From: Apium graveolens
Lineage: Eukaryota; Streptophyta; Magnoliopsida; Apiales; Apiaceae
NCBI RefSeq assembly: GCF_009905375.1
Contig: NC_133647.1
Location: 52,014,506-52,078,505, forward strand
Reading direction: 5' to 3'
Length of the DNA stretch: 64,000 nt
Part shown: positions 1-9,538 of the stretch, piece after piece
Numbering within the stretch: position 1 is the first letter of the stretch
Layout of the letters: the number at the start of each line of letters is the position of its first letter
Program-made: the position numbers and the translations under genes
Notes under the pieces: generated by a model
The model's database searches: none
What the model was told of the DNA's origin: nothing
The model's input: the letters and a program-made list of their open reading frames with translations, nothing else

Positions 1-87
1 CTCCTCAAGAATGGCCGTGACGTGCCATTCCTGCTGCCATTCGGCACAGCTTAGCTCCATATTGAAGTTTTGGTAGTTCAAAAACAT
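1..87 (-). pseudogene. Start of env-like ORF of copia-1 (partial)
   Basis: A minus-strand reading frame opens with ATG at 87-85 and runs off the window. Its last visible residues, VTAILEE, resemble the YSAILIN segment near the start of the env-like ORF of copia-2 at 27339. The family is the extra 3' ORF of SIRE-like plant copia elements, whose function is not established. A TATA box lies about 90 bases upstream on the same strand. Only 29 codons are visible, so the call rests on position and the short similarity. Confidence 0.5.
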
Positions 88-177
88 GTTGTATCTGACC
101 ACTGTGTTTTTGAAAGAAAAAGTATGAAGGTAAGTTTATGAGAAAGAATGTGATGGGAAGGCTGATGTGAAGAGGCT

Positions 178-187
178 GTTTATATAG
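178..187 (-). promoter_or_regulatory. TATA box upstream of env-like ORF (copia-1)
   Basis: The minus strand reads CCTATATAAAC here, about 90 bases before the ATG of the env-like ORF, and a pyrimidine-rich leader follows. Copia-2 has TATATAAA in the equivalent place (27203-27210). This suggests a separate internal promoter for the env-like ORF, but promoter activity is inferred only. Confidence 0.5.
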
Positions 188-1522
188 GCAAGAGAATTCC
201 AGGAGACACAAAGGTTTTTAATGCTGACAGGTAGAATTAATTCTACCTCGTCTCCCCAGACTTGGAAAAAGAATAACATTCATTGGAAAGAGAAAACATG
301 GTTTAATGCGCACAAGACACAAGTAAAAGTTGACTGTTCAAGTACGAGTACCATTAATCCTAACCATAGTGACTATTAATCTTCCACTTCACATGTTCTA
401 GATTGTACCGAGACTGTTATCAAATTTTATCCACAGATAAGTCAAGTAAAGAATTTAGACTGTAATATCAGAACTTAGACTTATTTCAGAACTAACAGTC
501 ATCAGAACATAATTTCTTAACTCGAAAAAGGAATGCCTATCTTAGTAAATCCTCATACAAGTGCTGAGTTATACTCTTCAGAACTTAATCGTCAGAATAT
601 GCAACCAGAACTTGTCCTCAGAGTTAGTGCAAAATGACACAATGACTGTTTATCTAAAACAACATAGACCACCACAGTAATTTTCATCATTTAGATGGAG
701 TGATTAGTGTGTGCATCAAGCTAAATAGCAGACAAAGAGTAAAGTCTGATTTACTTCAGTATATCTTAGAAATAAGGCATAACTAAAATTTTGCTAAAGA
801 GCTGTCATTATCCTGAAACCTACTGATGAATGAGTTCATGCTTGAGTCCACCTCAACTATTTTGTGCTAATTTTATGCCTCTTTTTAAATTCTATTTTAC
901 ATTGGCTTCTCAGTGTAAGTGAGTCACGACTGCTTATCAGAATTTATGCTATTATCAGAGTATTTCTCCAGTAATCATAGAGTGTGAAAAGTCACCAAGA
1001 AAATATTTTGCTTTTCTAATGCATATTTACTTAATACCAGCAATGCACTTGGCTCTTCCCTTCCACATTTTTGCTCTAGATCTCAAAGGAGTACCTGATT
1101 TTTATTCTTTGATCCTTTTTCTTTTTATAAGTGAGGTTTATCAGCACTAAGTACATTCAGCAGTTTTACTAGTATCAGAACTTAACAGATGAGTAGCATT
1201 ATTCTAATTTGTGACTTAGTAATAAGATAAACAAAGTAAACTCAACTAAGCTCAATTATCAGAATTTTCTTGTGTCATAAAATTTCCACAGAAATAATTA
1301 CTTCTTACATGGGATCATTTGTTTATTCAAGACTACTAGGTCAGTATCTAGCACAGTTATCCTCATAGGATTGAATTATTACTTAGACAGACAAATCACT
1401 TATCAGAGTTTAGAAACATATATCAGACAACAGTCAGTACTTCAAAACATTTAGCGAGTAATCTCAGAAAGAGATTAAATTCAGTAAGTACTGATCATAA
1501 AGTCTGATAATACAGAACAATA
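188..1522 (-). repeat. copia-1 spacer between RNase H and env-like ORF, rich in a dispersed motif
   Basis: No coding region is seen. The stretch is studded with variants of TATCAGAACTTAA (plus-strand reading), for example near 467, 502, 578, 1169, 1258 and 1399. The reverse complement TTAAGTTCTGATA also recurs in the LTR of this element and in the spacer of copia-2. Spacing is irregular, so this is not a tandem satellite. It corresponds to the long non-coding 3' region known in SIRE-like elements. Confidence 0.65.
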
Positions 1523-2398
1523 CTAAGCTGATTTAGTGAAAAAACCTGAAATCATTCCAAGTTCATTTACCAATCTTGTAAAAGTGGCTTCACACAGTGG
1601 TTTTGTGAAGATATCTGCTAGTTGTTGATCTGTTGGAACAAAGTATAATTCCACTGTACCTTCATCCACATGTTCCCTTATGAAGTGGTACCTGATGCTG
1701 ATATACTTTGTCATAGAGTGTTGAACTGGATTACCTGTCATAGCAATAGCACTTTGATTATCACATTAAATAGGGATTTTGAAATATGTTAACCCATAAT
1801 CCAGTAACTGATTCTTCATCCAAAGAATCTGTGCACAACAGCTTCCTGCAGCAATATACTCTGCTTCTGCAGTTGATGTAGAAATTGACTTTTGTTTCTT
1901 ACTGAACCAAGAAACCAATCTGCCTCCAAGAAATTGGCAGCTTCCACTTGTGCTTTTCCTGTCAATTTTGCAACCTGCAAAATCTGCATCTGAGTAACCT
2001 ATTAGTTTAAAATCTGATTCTCTAGGATACCACAATCCCAGATCAGCTGTTCCTTTAAGATACTTAAAGATTCTTTTCACAACTGTTAAGTGAGGTTCTC
2101 TTGGATCTGCTTGAAATCTTGCACAAAGACAGGTAGCATACATGATATCAGGCCTACTAGCAGTTAGATAGAGTAGAGAGCCAATCATACCTCTGTACTC
2201 AGTAATATCTACTGATTTACCAGTATCCTTATCCAGTTTTGTTGCAGTGGCCATGGGAGTGGATGCACTTGAACAATCTTGCATTCCAAATTTCTTCAAC
2301 AAGTTTCTGGTGTACTTGGTTTGACAAATAAAAGTGCTTTCTTCATTCTGCTTGACTTGAAGGCCCAGAAAATAGCTAAGTTCCCCCATCATACTCAT
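1523..2398 (-). pseudogene. pol: RNase H domain of copia-1 pol, with one stop
   Basis: The RNase H domain removes the RNA strand during reverse transcription. Visible landmarks are MSMMGELSYFLGLQ (end of RT/connection), YRGMIGSLLYLTASRPDIMYA, the RNase H core GYSDADFAGCKIDRKSTSG, STAEAEYIAA and, in the second piece, DNQSAIAMTGNPVQHSMTKYI and LADIFTKPL. One in-frame TAA at about 1766-1768 replaces an expected aromatic residue before CDNQ and splits the domain. Both parts share the frame of the RT fragment upstream. Pol ends at the stop near 1523. Confidence 0.92.
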
Positions 2399-2410
2399 CT
2401 GATATCTTGA

Positions 2411-3139
2411 CTACATTGGTTTGGCAAACTTCTTGCAAAGTTTGTCATTTGTAGACCCAAAAATAATATCATCAACATAAATCTGGACCAGAAGTAAGTC
2501 CTTTCCATGGTTGAGGTAGAACAGTGTTTTGTCTATTGTTCCTCTGTTGAATCCACTTTCCAGAAGAAACTGAGCTAAAGTCTCATACCATGCTCTAGGA
2601 GCTTGCTTAAGTCCATAAAGTGCTTTATCAAGCCTGTAGACATAATCTGGATGTTTGGAATCTACAAAGCCTGGAGGTTGTTCAACATATACCTCCTCCT
2701 CCAATTCTCCATTGAGAAAAGCACTTTTCACATCCATTTGAAAGACAGTAAACTTTTTGTGAGCAGCATAAGCCAAAAATATCCTTATGGCTTCTAACCT
2801 AGCCACTGGTGCAAATGTTTCATCATAATCAATTCCCTCTTGTTGAGAATATCCTTTTGCAACCAGCCTTGCCTTATTCCTTATAATTATGCCATCACTG
2901 TCAGTTTTGTTTCTGAATACCCACTTTGTACCAACAACAGATCTATTCTTTGGTCTTGGCACTAGGGTCCAGACTTTGTTTCTTTCAGATTCATTTAACT
3001 CTTCCTGCATTGCTTGCACCCAATCAGCATCTTGAAGAGCTTCTTCCACTTTCGTTGGCTCAGTCTGAGAGAAAAGAATTGTAGAGACATTCATGTGAAG
3101 TACATGTTCTAGTTCTGACACCTGCATCAGGATTTCCAA
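2411..3139 (-). pseudogene. pol: Reverse transcriptase domain of copia-1 pol
   Basis: This is the RNA-dependent DNA polymerase of a Ty1/copia element. It contains [28 protein letters not shown], the KARLVAKGY block, [11 protein letters not shown], the [20 protein letters not shown] block, [13 protein letters not shown] and the catalytic YVDDIIFGS. It ends at a TAG (2411-2413) lying exactly between the RT and RNase H blocks, where relatives have Gln in the context KLMQSRY. The same TAG is present in copia-2 at 25740-25742. Upstream the integrase is in another frame, so a frameshift lies between about 3070 and 3139. Confidence 0.93.
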
Positions 3140-4388
3140 TTATCAAATCAGGTGTATCTGATTTTTTCCACTTCCTTGCAGATGGAAAGTTTTCTCTAGA
3201 ACTGGATGCTCCCCCATGATTCATGTTGTCTTCATTTTCATTATCTGATACTCGCCCTGAAACTATGCTCTCTGAGTTGGATTCTTCAGTATTTAGATTT
3301 TCAGCACTATCAGAACTTGGCTTATCAGAACTTGATGAATCAGAACTTGAAGAGTCAGATGTATGTTCTGATGTTTCTTGAGATGTGGTAGGATCTTGAG
3401 TATGCTCCCCCTGCATAGGTGCATCTTCCTTTGACGTAGTCACCACAGTTTCAATAACATCAGAGTTTAACCTATCAGAGTTTACAGTATCAGGACTTAG
3501 ACTTTCAGGATTTTCAGTATCAGAATTTGAGTCTTCATTTTCAAATCTCAGCTGATCATGATCAATGAAATCTTCAAGACCAGTAATCTTCTTTTCATCA
3601 AAAGAGACATTGATAGATTCCATGACCACTTTTGTTCTCAAATTATAGACTCTAAAGGCTTTTGTGGAAAGTGGATATCCAACAAAGATTCCTTCATCAG
3701 CTTTTAGATCAAACTTGGATAACTGTTCAGGATGAGTCTTGAGAACAAAACACTTGCATCCAAATATATGAAAGTACTTCAGATTTGGCTTCTTTTTCTT
3801 CACCATCTCATATGGTGTTTTTCCATGCTTGTTAATAAGTGTTGCATTTTGAGTAAAACAAGCAGTCTGCACAGCTTCAGCCCAGAAATATGTTGGAAGC
3901 TTTGCTTCTTCAAGCATTGTACGTGCAGCTTCAATGAGAGTTCTATTCTTCCTTTCAACAACTCCATTTTGCTGTGGAGTTCCAGGAGCAGAAAATTCAT
4001 GCTTTATTCCATGGTTTTTGCAGAACTCTTCCATTATCAAATTCTTGAACTCAGTGCCATTATCACTCCTTAAAATTTTCACAGAATCTTTGATCAATTT
4101 ATCCAAATGTTTGACATGATCAATCAAGATAGATCCAGTTTCACTTTTTGTGTGCAAGAAATACACTCATGTGTATCTGGTGAACTCATCCACTATGACC
4201 AATGCATATTTCTTCTTTGCAATAGACATGACATTCACTGGACCAAATAGATCAACATATAGTAGATGATAAGGATCAAGAATTGATGATTCAGTCTTGC
4301 TCTTGAATGAAGATTTTCTTTGTTTGGCCTTCTGACAGGAATCACAAAGGCCATCAGGAGCAAATACTGACTTTAGCAGTCCTCTCAC
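3060..4388 (-). pseudogene. pol: Integrase domain and serine-rich linker of copia-1 pol
   Basis: The integrase inserts the cDNA. The start of the fragment (4388-4167) has CDSCQKAKQRKSSFKSK and the first catalytic Asp in YVDLFGPVNV; a stop then falls at 4167-4169. The second part (4166-3060) contains KILRSDNGTEFKN with the second Asp, FCKNHGIKHEFSAPGTPQQN with the GVVERKNRTL motif, and GYPLSTKAFRVYN. A low-complexity Ser/Asp/Glu linker of roughly 100 residues follows; it is partly encoded by repeats of TCAGAACTT (plus reading), the same motif as in the spacer. The upstream end of the domain is lost at the stop near 4449. Confidence 0.92.
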
Positions 4389-4448
4389 AAGATTTTTCTT
4401 GACCAGTTCATTTATATTGTTGAAATTTAAATGAGAGAGTTTCTTGTG

Positions 4449-4871
4449 CTAATTCCAGCTTTCTTCAATTGATGCTCTACTCATCAGACAGATTTCAGAA
4501 CCATCAGTACTTGTTGAAAGCTTAGCTTCATAAATGTTACCACGCCTGTATCCTTTCAGAACAACTTTGCCTTTAGATTTACTCACAATTTCACAGTATT
4601 CTTCAAAGAAATCAACATGATAACCTCTGTCACAGATTTGACTTATACTCAACAGATCGTGTTTAAGTCCTGAGACCAGAGCTACTTCTTTAATTATGAC
4701 ATTCCCAAGATTGATATTGTCATATCCCAATGTTTTTCCAATGGTGCCATCTCCATAGGAAACACTTGGGCCAGCTTTTTCCACAAAGTCTGATAGCAGG
4801 GCCTTATTTCCAGTCATATGTCCTGAACATCCACTGTCCAGAACTAGAATATTTTTCCTGTTGCCCTGCAA
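4449..4871 (-). pseudogene. pol: Aspartic protease and GAG-pre-integrase region of copia-1
   Basis: The retroviral-type aspartic protease matures the polyprotein. The active-site motif is seen as VLDSGCSGHMTG, in which the catalytic Asp starts the DSG triad. The flap region, LISQICDRGYHVDF and EIVSKSKGKVVLKGYRRGNIYE follow, as in copia proteases joined to the pre-integrase domain. It shares the frame of gag and integrase but is bounded by stops. A close relative is the copia-4 fragment at 48201-48404. Confidence 0.88.
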
Positions 4872-4883
4872 TCACAAAGACCA

Positions 4884-5942
4884 CTAATTATTAGTTTTAA
4901 GGACCCAGACTTGCTTGGATCCTTTGGTCTTATTAAGTTTGTTAACATTTGCAGCGGATTTAGCATCAGAGTTTATGTTAACATTTTTCTTTTCAGAACA
5001 TACATTATCAGACTTTAAATCAGAATTTACACTAGAAGGAACAATGGAAACTCTCTTCAAAGAAGGTTTTATTTGATAATAATCATAGTACAAACTATGA
5101 TATTCCTTACAAGTATAAATGGAATGCCATAAACTACCACAATGAAAACAAGGATTTTGTGGTTTGTATCTAACAGACTGACTCTTAACTCCTGATTTTG
5201 AAGGTAATGAGTTAATATTCTTATTCTTCCTGCAAAAAGAAGCCAGATGATTAGAACTTCCACAGTTATGACATGTTTTCCTAGGAGCATCAGGAACAGG
5301 TTTATAATTATTGCTTTTATTCACACCTTCTTTTCCACTCCTATTTTTCCTAGGTGATTTTACCTTATTTGCATTCTTAACATCTTTCAGCTTATGCTTA
5401 AGCTGCTTCTTTGTCATTAAGCCTATGTTTACTTCAGCTGTCTTTTCCTGTTTTAGTTTGTCAGAAGTTAATTCCTCTTTAACTTCTGATTTCTCATTTT
5501 CAGACTTTACAGTTACAAACTTAACAGGTTTTAACTTTGGCTTTTGCTTAACAACAAGCTTAATTTCTTCAGTTCCTTTATCATTCTTATCCTCTCCATA
5601 ACCTAAGCCCTCTTTCCAGTTTCCACTACTTAGCAAATTTTGAGTTGTTTTGCCAGAATTAGTCCAAGTTCTGATAATCTCTCTTTCCTTTTCTAACTCA
5701 GTTTTTAGAGATTCATTCATTTTTAGCACTTCATCCCTAACATAGAAAGCATCATCTCTATCCTTCTGAGTTTGATGAAACATGACTAACTCTTTTTCTA
5801 AGAAATCATTTCTTTTCTTAAAAGCAAGATTTTCAGAAGTTTATCTTTCACATGTTAAAGTTTGATCTCTATAACTAACAAACATGGTTTTAAGATATCT
5901 TCTCAACTCATTAATATCATCAGTATGAAAAGCATAAGTAGT
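4884..5942 (-). pseudogene. Gag-pol linker of copia-1 with two zinc-knuckle-like CCHC motifs
   Basis: This lysine-rich region lies between gag and protease. It shows one typical and one variant CCHC box (CHNCGSSNHLASFC and CFHCGSLWHSIYTC), implying nucleic-acid binding. A helical acidic and basic stretch (MNESLKTELEKEREIIRTW) precedes them. The frame equals that of gag and is broken at 5943-5945 (TAG) and near 5839-5841 (TAA), the latter where copia-4 keeps Leu in TCERLTSEN. With those two codons open it would be one polyprotein with gag. Confidence 0.82.
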
Positions 5943-7220
5943 CTAAGGTACCTTTGTTTCAGCAGCTTCAGAACTGCTCTCAGCACTTTCTTTATCAGCA
6001 TTTGCCATTAATGCATAGTTCTCCTCACTTTCAGAGTCTGAGGTGTTTGTCCAGCTTTTCTGCTTTGTGACAAGAGCCTTGCCTTTATCACCCTTTACCT
6101 TTTTACAATCAGGAGATATGTGGCCTTTCTCACCGCAGTTATAGCATTTAACATTGGTATAATCTCCTCTGTCAGACTTTCCTCCTCTGCCTTCAGATCT
6201 TCTGAAATTCTTCTTATCAGAACTTATGCCTTTCCTGGAAAACTTCTTTCCCTTCCTGAACTTCCTGTATGCAATCTTTGTGATTCCTTTCACCATAAGA
6301 GCACACAGCTTCATCATCTCCTGATCAGCATCAGTCTCAGGCAAGCTTTCAGAATCTGAGTCATCATCACTTTGAGAACTTGATGACTCAGTATCAGACT
6401 TTATAACAAGAGCTTTACCCTTGTCTTTCCTTGAGGAAGCTGCTTTGGGGGATTCTTTTTCAGCTTTAAGAGCAACTGTCCTTGACTTTCCTCCTTTCCT
6501 CTTGCTTCTTTGTTCCATTTCAAGTTCATGAGTCTTGAGCATTCCATAGATTTCATCAAGAGTTATTTCATCAAGATTGTAGTTGTCTCTTATTGTTGTT
6601 GCCTTCAAATCCCAGCATTCAGGAAGAGCTAACAGGAATTTAAGGTTTGAATCTTCAAGATCATACTCTTTATCAACCAATGACAAATCATTAAAAAGTT
6701 TGACAAATCTATCATATAAATCATTCAATGACTCATTAGTCTTTGAGTCAAAGTGTTCATACTCTTGAGTGAGTATTGTCTTCCTGTTCTTCTTAATTGT
6801 GTCAGTTCCCTGACACCTTGTTTCCAGAGCATTGCATATCTCCTTAGCAGTCTTGCAGTTGATTACCCTGTTTGACATTACATTATCAATGTCACTATGC
6901 AGTAATTGTCGTACCTTAGCATCCTTAGTAATTGATGCTATATCTTCAGCAGTATAATCACTCTTTTCCTTTGGTACAGTCTTTGCTGCTTCACCTGCAA
7001 CTGCAACAACAAGCTTGCTTGGTTTGTGAGGCCCTTCCTTGATTCTATCAAGGTATTCTGGATCTGTTGCTTCCAGGAACATGGTCATCCTTACCTTCCA
7101 TATGGGATATTCAGATGGTCTCAGTATGGGAACTCTGATGGTCTCATACCGACTCTGAATTTGTGTCTTTGGTGGTTCCTCAGTTTTGGTAGGTTTAGTT
7201 GGAGTTTCTGTGTCAGACAT
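5943..7220 (-). CDS. gag: Gag of copia-1
   Basis: This is the structural protein of the particle: 425 codons, open from ATG at 7220 to a TAG at 5943. It starts MSDTETPTKPTKTEEPPKT, followed by the DUF4219/UBN2-type gag core with YETIRVPILRPSEYPIWKVR, EICNALETRCQG, YEHFDSKTNESLNDLYDRF and LDEIYGMLKTHELEMEQRSK. A serine and acid-rich stretch and a canonical zinc knuckle CYNCGEKGHISPDC follow near residue 360. The ATG lies about 40 bases after the PBS. The final TAG is probably a decay mutation, since the frame continues into the linker and protease. Confidence 0.9.
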   Translation of the reverse strand: MSDTETPTKPTKTEEPPKTQIQSRYETIRVPILRPSEYPIWKVRMTMFLEATDPEYLDRIKEGPHKPSKLVVAVAGEAAKTVPKEKSDYTAEDIASITKDAKVRQLLHSDIDNVMSNRVINCKTAKEICNALETRCQGTDTIKKNRKTILTQEYEHFDSKTNESLNDLYDRFVKLFNDLSLVDKEYDLEDSNLKFLLALPECWDLKATTIRDNYNLDEITLDEIYGMLKTHELEMEQRSKRKGGKSRTVALKAEKESPKAASSRKDKGKALVIKSDTESSSSQSDDDSDSESLPETDADQEMMKLCALMVKGITKIAYRKFRKGKKFSRKGISSDKKNFRRSEGRGGKSDRGDYTNVKCYNCGEKGHISPDCKKVKGDKGKALVTKQKSWTNTSDSESEENYALMANADKESAESSSEAAETKVP

Positions 7221-7262
7221 GATTGTGTTTGGATCTTTAACTGTATGTGTGTTAACAGATAG

Positions 7263-7274
7263 GCTCTGATACCA
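7263..7274 (-). other. Primer-binding site of copia-1
   Basis: The minus strand reads TGGTATCAGAGC, the usual plant LTR-element match to the 3' end of initiator-Met tRNA. It begins two bases after the LTR terminus, which orients the element on the minus strand. Confidence 0.92.
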
Positions 7275-7276
7275 CT

Positions 7277-7887
7277 TGTTAGGTCACACACACTGTAGAG
7301 GGGGTGAATACAGTGTATAATACAATCAAATCGAACTTTAATATCTTAAGTAACAGAAAACAAACTTTATTGAAACAATAAACTCTGTTACAGTATAGAA
7401 CTGTTACCTCTCAGTGATGAACAAATATCACGAAAGCTACTAGGGTTACAATGAATAATCTTCTCGAATATGATAACATTTATAGTGTAAACCCTATGTC
7501 TATGTTTATATACTACACAGTTACAAGATAATCGCTAATTGATATGGAATATAATTCTGCTTCCTAAAATATATCAATCAGATATCTTTTCATCCAAGTA
7601 TTCCATTCTTCACGGAACTCCTTCTTCATGCATATCTCTTCTTATGTTTATCTTGATCTTCTTTCCTTTAATCAGCTACTGTCCTTATCTGATCGTCCTT
7701 CAGCACTTAAGTTCTGATATCTAACTTCTGATGATTATCTCCTGATAATATAAGTACTGATATCCCTAAGTCCTGACTTCCAGTATAAGTACTGATCAAC
7801 AGTTAAGTACTGATTTGTCCTGTTAAGTAAGATCTGAAATCTAAACATAAATTATATTAGCCATGACATTATCAAATATATCTAACA
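7277..7887 (-). repeat. 5' LTR of copia-1 (611 bp)
   Basis: The boundaries are TGTTAG at the left and CTAACA at the right, a good TG...CA terminal inverted repeat, with the PBS directly next to the left end. The interior holds repeated variants of AAGTACTGATA and AAGTTCTGATA (7708-7840), the same motif seen in the 3' spacer and linker. A partial copy of the LTR tip survives at 48087-48108 next to copia-4. Five bases of target duplication after 7887 would be ATAGT, but the partner is outside the window. Confidence 0.88.
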
Positions 7888-8934
7888 ATAGTATATATAA
7901 TAATAAAGATTCTTTTTAAAACCATTTGTGGGTTTTAAGCTTTACCCACTTGCACATGCAATCCTATTACTACATAATTCGCTCCTCAGTTATGGTCCTC
8001 ACATGGTACAAGATATGATTTGCAAGGTATTTAGAAACATGGTATATAAAAGAGTTGATAAAGATTTCCAGGGTTTACAAGGCGAAATATTTATATAAGG
8101 CTTCAATAGTGCATAATAAAGAAGTTTAGGTACAATAAGTTCGGGCATAAGGTACAATGATACAGCTGGATAAAATAGAGGAAAACTGGAAAACATCCCC
8201 CTTCCTACCCTCAACTTCTACCTAGCCTCTACTGACTACAACCATAGGAAACTAAACATAATACAACAACATAGACAACTACTTCTCCACCAAAGGTCCT
8301 ATATGGTCATCACCATCTAACTATCCAAGATCTCTCTCAATACGGACTACATCGAACAAATGATCTTATAAACCCTCCGAGCCTCAGCATCTGCATCACT
8401 AGTGGACGGTCCCTCGTCCAATCTCCTCCGGAAAACTGCTCCACCATCTTAACATGAACTATCCACTCGTCGACCAACACTGAAATCTGCTGCCTAGACT
8501 CACGAGCTAATCTATCCACCAAAGCTCTCAACTCTTGATATTAATACTTATTTTGATGTCATATCAAATTAGATATTAATACGAACTTTGATGCTCACAA
8601 CATCCTATACTGAAATCAACATCAATCATCTGTATTAATACTACTTTTGATATTTAACAACAACCTAAGTATCAACATCAATCAGAAACTGAATTAAAAC
8701 CGCTATCGTCTGAACTAAGGTCCTGAGAGAAGACATAAAATAGAAGCCACTAAATAATATTAGGGTTAAATAAACCTCCAACTAACTCAAAGCCCTAACT
8801 CTATTCACGCTTTTATCCTATTCCCTTAGACTATACCTAATAGTCTAACTCAACTCTATATGAGTCGAACACTCTCGCAATATAATTTCCCAAATACCCT
8901 TTATCCTAACTGGTCTCAGGGACTAGATCTTGTA
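7888..8934 (-). mobile_element. Internal leader/gag-start region of gypsy-A
   Basis: This stretch sits between the PBS of gypsy-A (8935-8946) and the copia-1 insertion point. The longest minus-strand open frame (8531-8337, 64 codons) is basic but matches no gag motif that I recognise. Its position fits the untranslated leader and possibly the beginning of gag of a minus-strand gypsy element. The rest of the interior would lie left of copia-1, outside the window. Confidence 0.55.
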
Positions 8935-8946
8935 GCTCTGATACCA
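8935..8946 (-). other. Primer-binding site of gypsy-A
   Basis: The plus strand GCTCTGATACCA equals TGGTATCAGAGC on the minus strand, complementary to initiator-Met tRNA. It lies four bases from the LTR terminus TGTGACGACC at 8951. Confidence 0.85.
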
Positions 8947-8950
8947 AACC

Positions 8951-9538
8951 TGTGACGACCTCAATCTCGGAGTTAGGAAATAAGGACTCACACACCATTA
9001 AACTAATAATATCAACAGATATATTAAACTCCGATTAACAACTAACAGGATCTACACATGATTAAGTTTGAGACAAGATTACAACTACCAACCAAAGTAA
9101 ATATTTTACAACCCAAAATATTAATGAATTCAATTTATTCGATTCCGAAATGGAATAGATAGATAACCCACTGTATCTGAACCAACTTAAGGAATCCTTC
9201 CATCTACTACGCATGCTCACACTCACTGCTACCTGCTCTGGCATCTGGAAACCTATGACACGGTAGGGACTGCCAGGAATGCTTATACAATCTGAACGCG
9301 TAAGTCTGGCCATCTTCTTTCTTAACTGCCATGGTTAGAGTAAAGAAAATATGAATAAGCATAAAAGCTTTGCAAGTAACTACATAGCGGTTCTATAAAG
9401 CAATAATAATAAGAATAGCAAAATCTGAGGCATTCTACTTTTAAATCTCTAGGTGGCATATTTCTATCTTTGGCTATACAAAGGTTATAAAGAAAGGTTT
9501 GGGCTTTCAAGAATCAAGGATCAAGATAGGGTGAAAGC
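8951..9538 (-). repeat. gypsy-A LTR, piece 1
   Basis: Non-coding LTR sequence from the terminus beside the PBS to the copia-B1 insertion. The two short open frames on the minus strand (9062-9313 and 9322-9510) show no motif and are not called as genes. The last five bases, AAAGC (9534-9538), are the target duplication of copia-B1. Confidence 0.7.

Larger units (their letters stand above)
1..7887 (-). mobile_element. copia-1: SIRE/Maximus-like Ty1/copia retrotransposon, incomplete
   Basis: The order read on the minus strand is LTR (7887-7277), PBS, gag, protease, integrase, RT, RNase H, spacer and env-like ORF. Integrase before RT is diagnostic of Ty1/copia, and a long 3' region with an extra ORF after pol is known from the SIRE/Maximus lineage; assigning that lineage is inference. 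The 3' LTR lies beyond the left window edge. The coding region has several in-frame stops and one frameshift, so this copy cannot make a full polyprotein. It sits inside gypsy-A internal sequence (7888 onward). The target-site duplication cannot be checked because only one end is visible. Confidence 0.9.

Noticed and set aside
5..211. 68-codon minus-strand frame at the left edge
   Set aside because: It spans the TATA box and leader in a frame different from the env-like start that matches copia-2.
2411..2413. Programmed stop read-through as a firm call
   Set aside because: Context lacks known read-through signals and simple C to T change explains it; kept only as a question.
3206..4119. Plus-strand open frames over copia-1 integrase
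   Set aside because: Shadows of the minus-strand pol reading.
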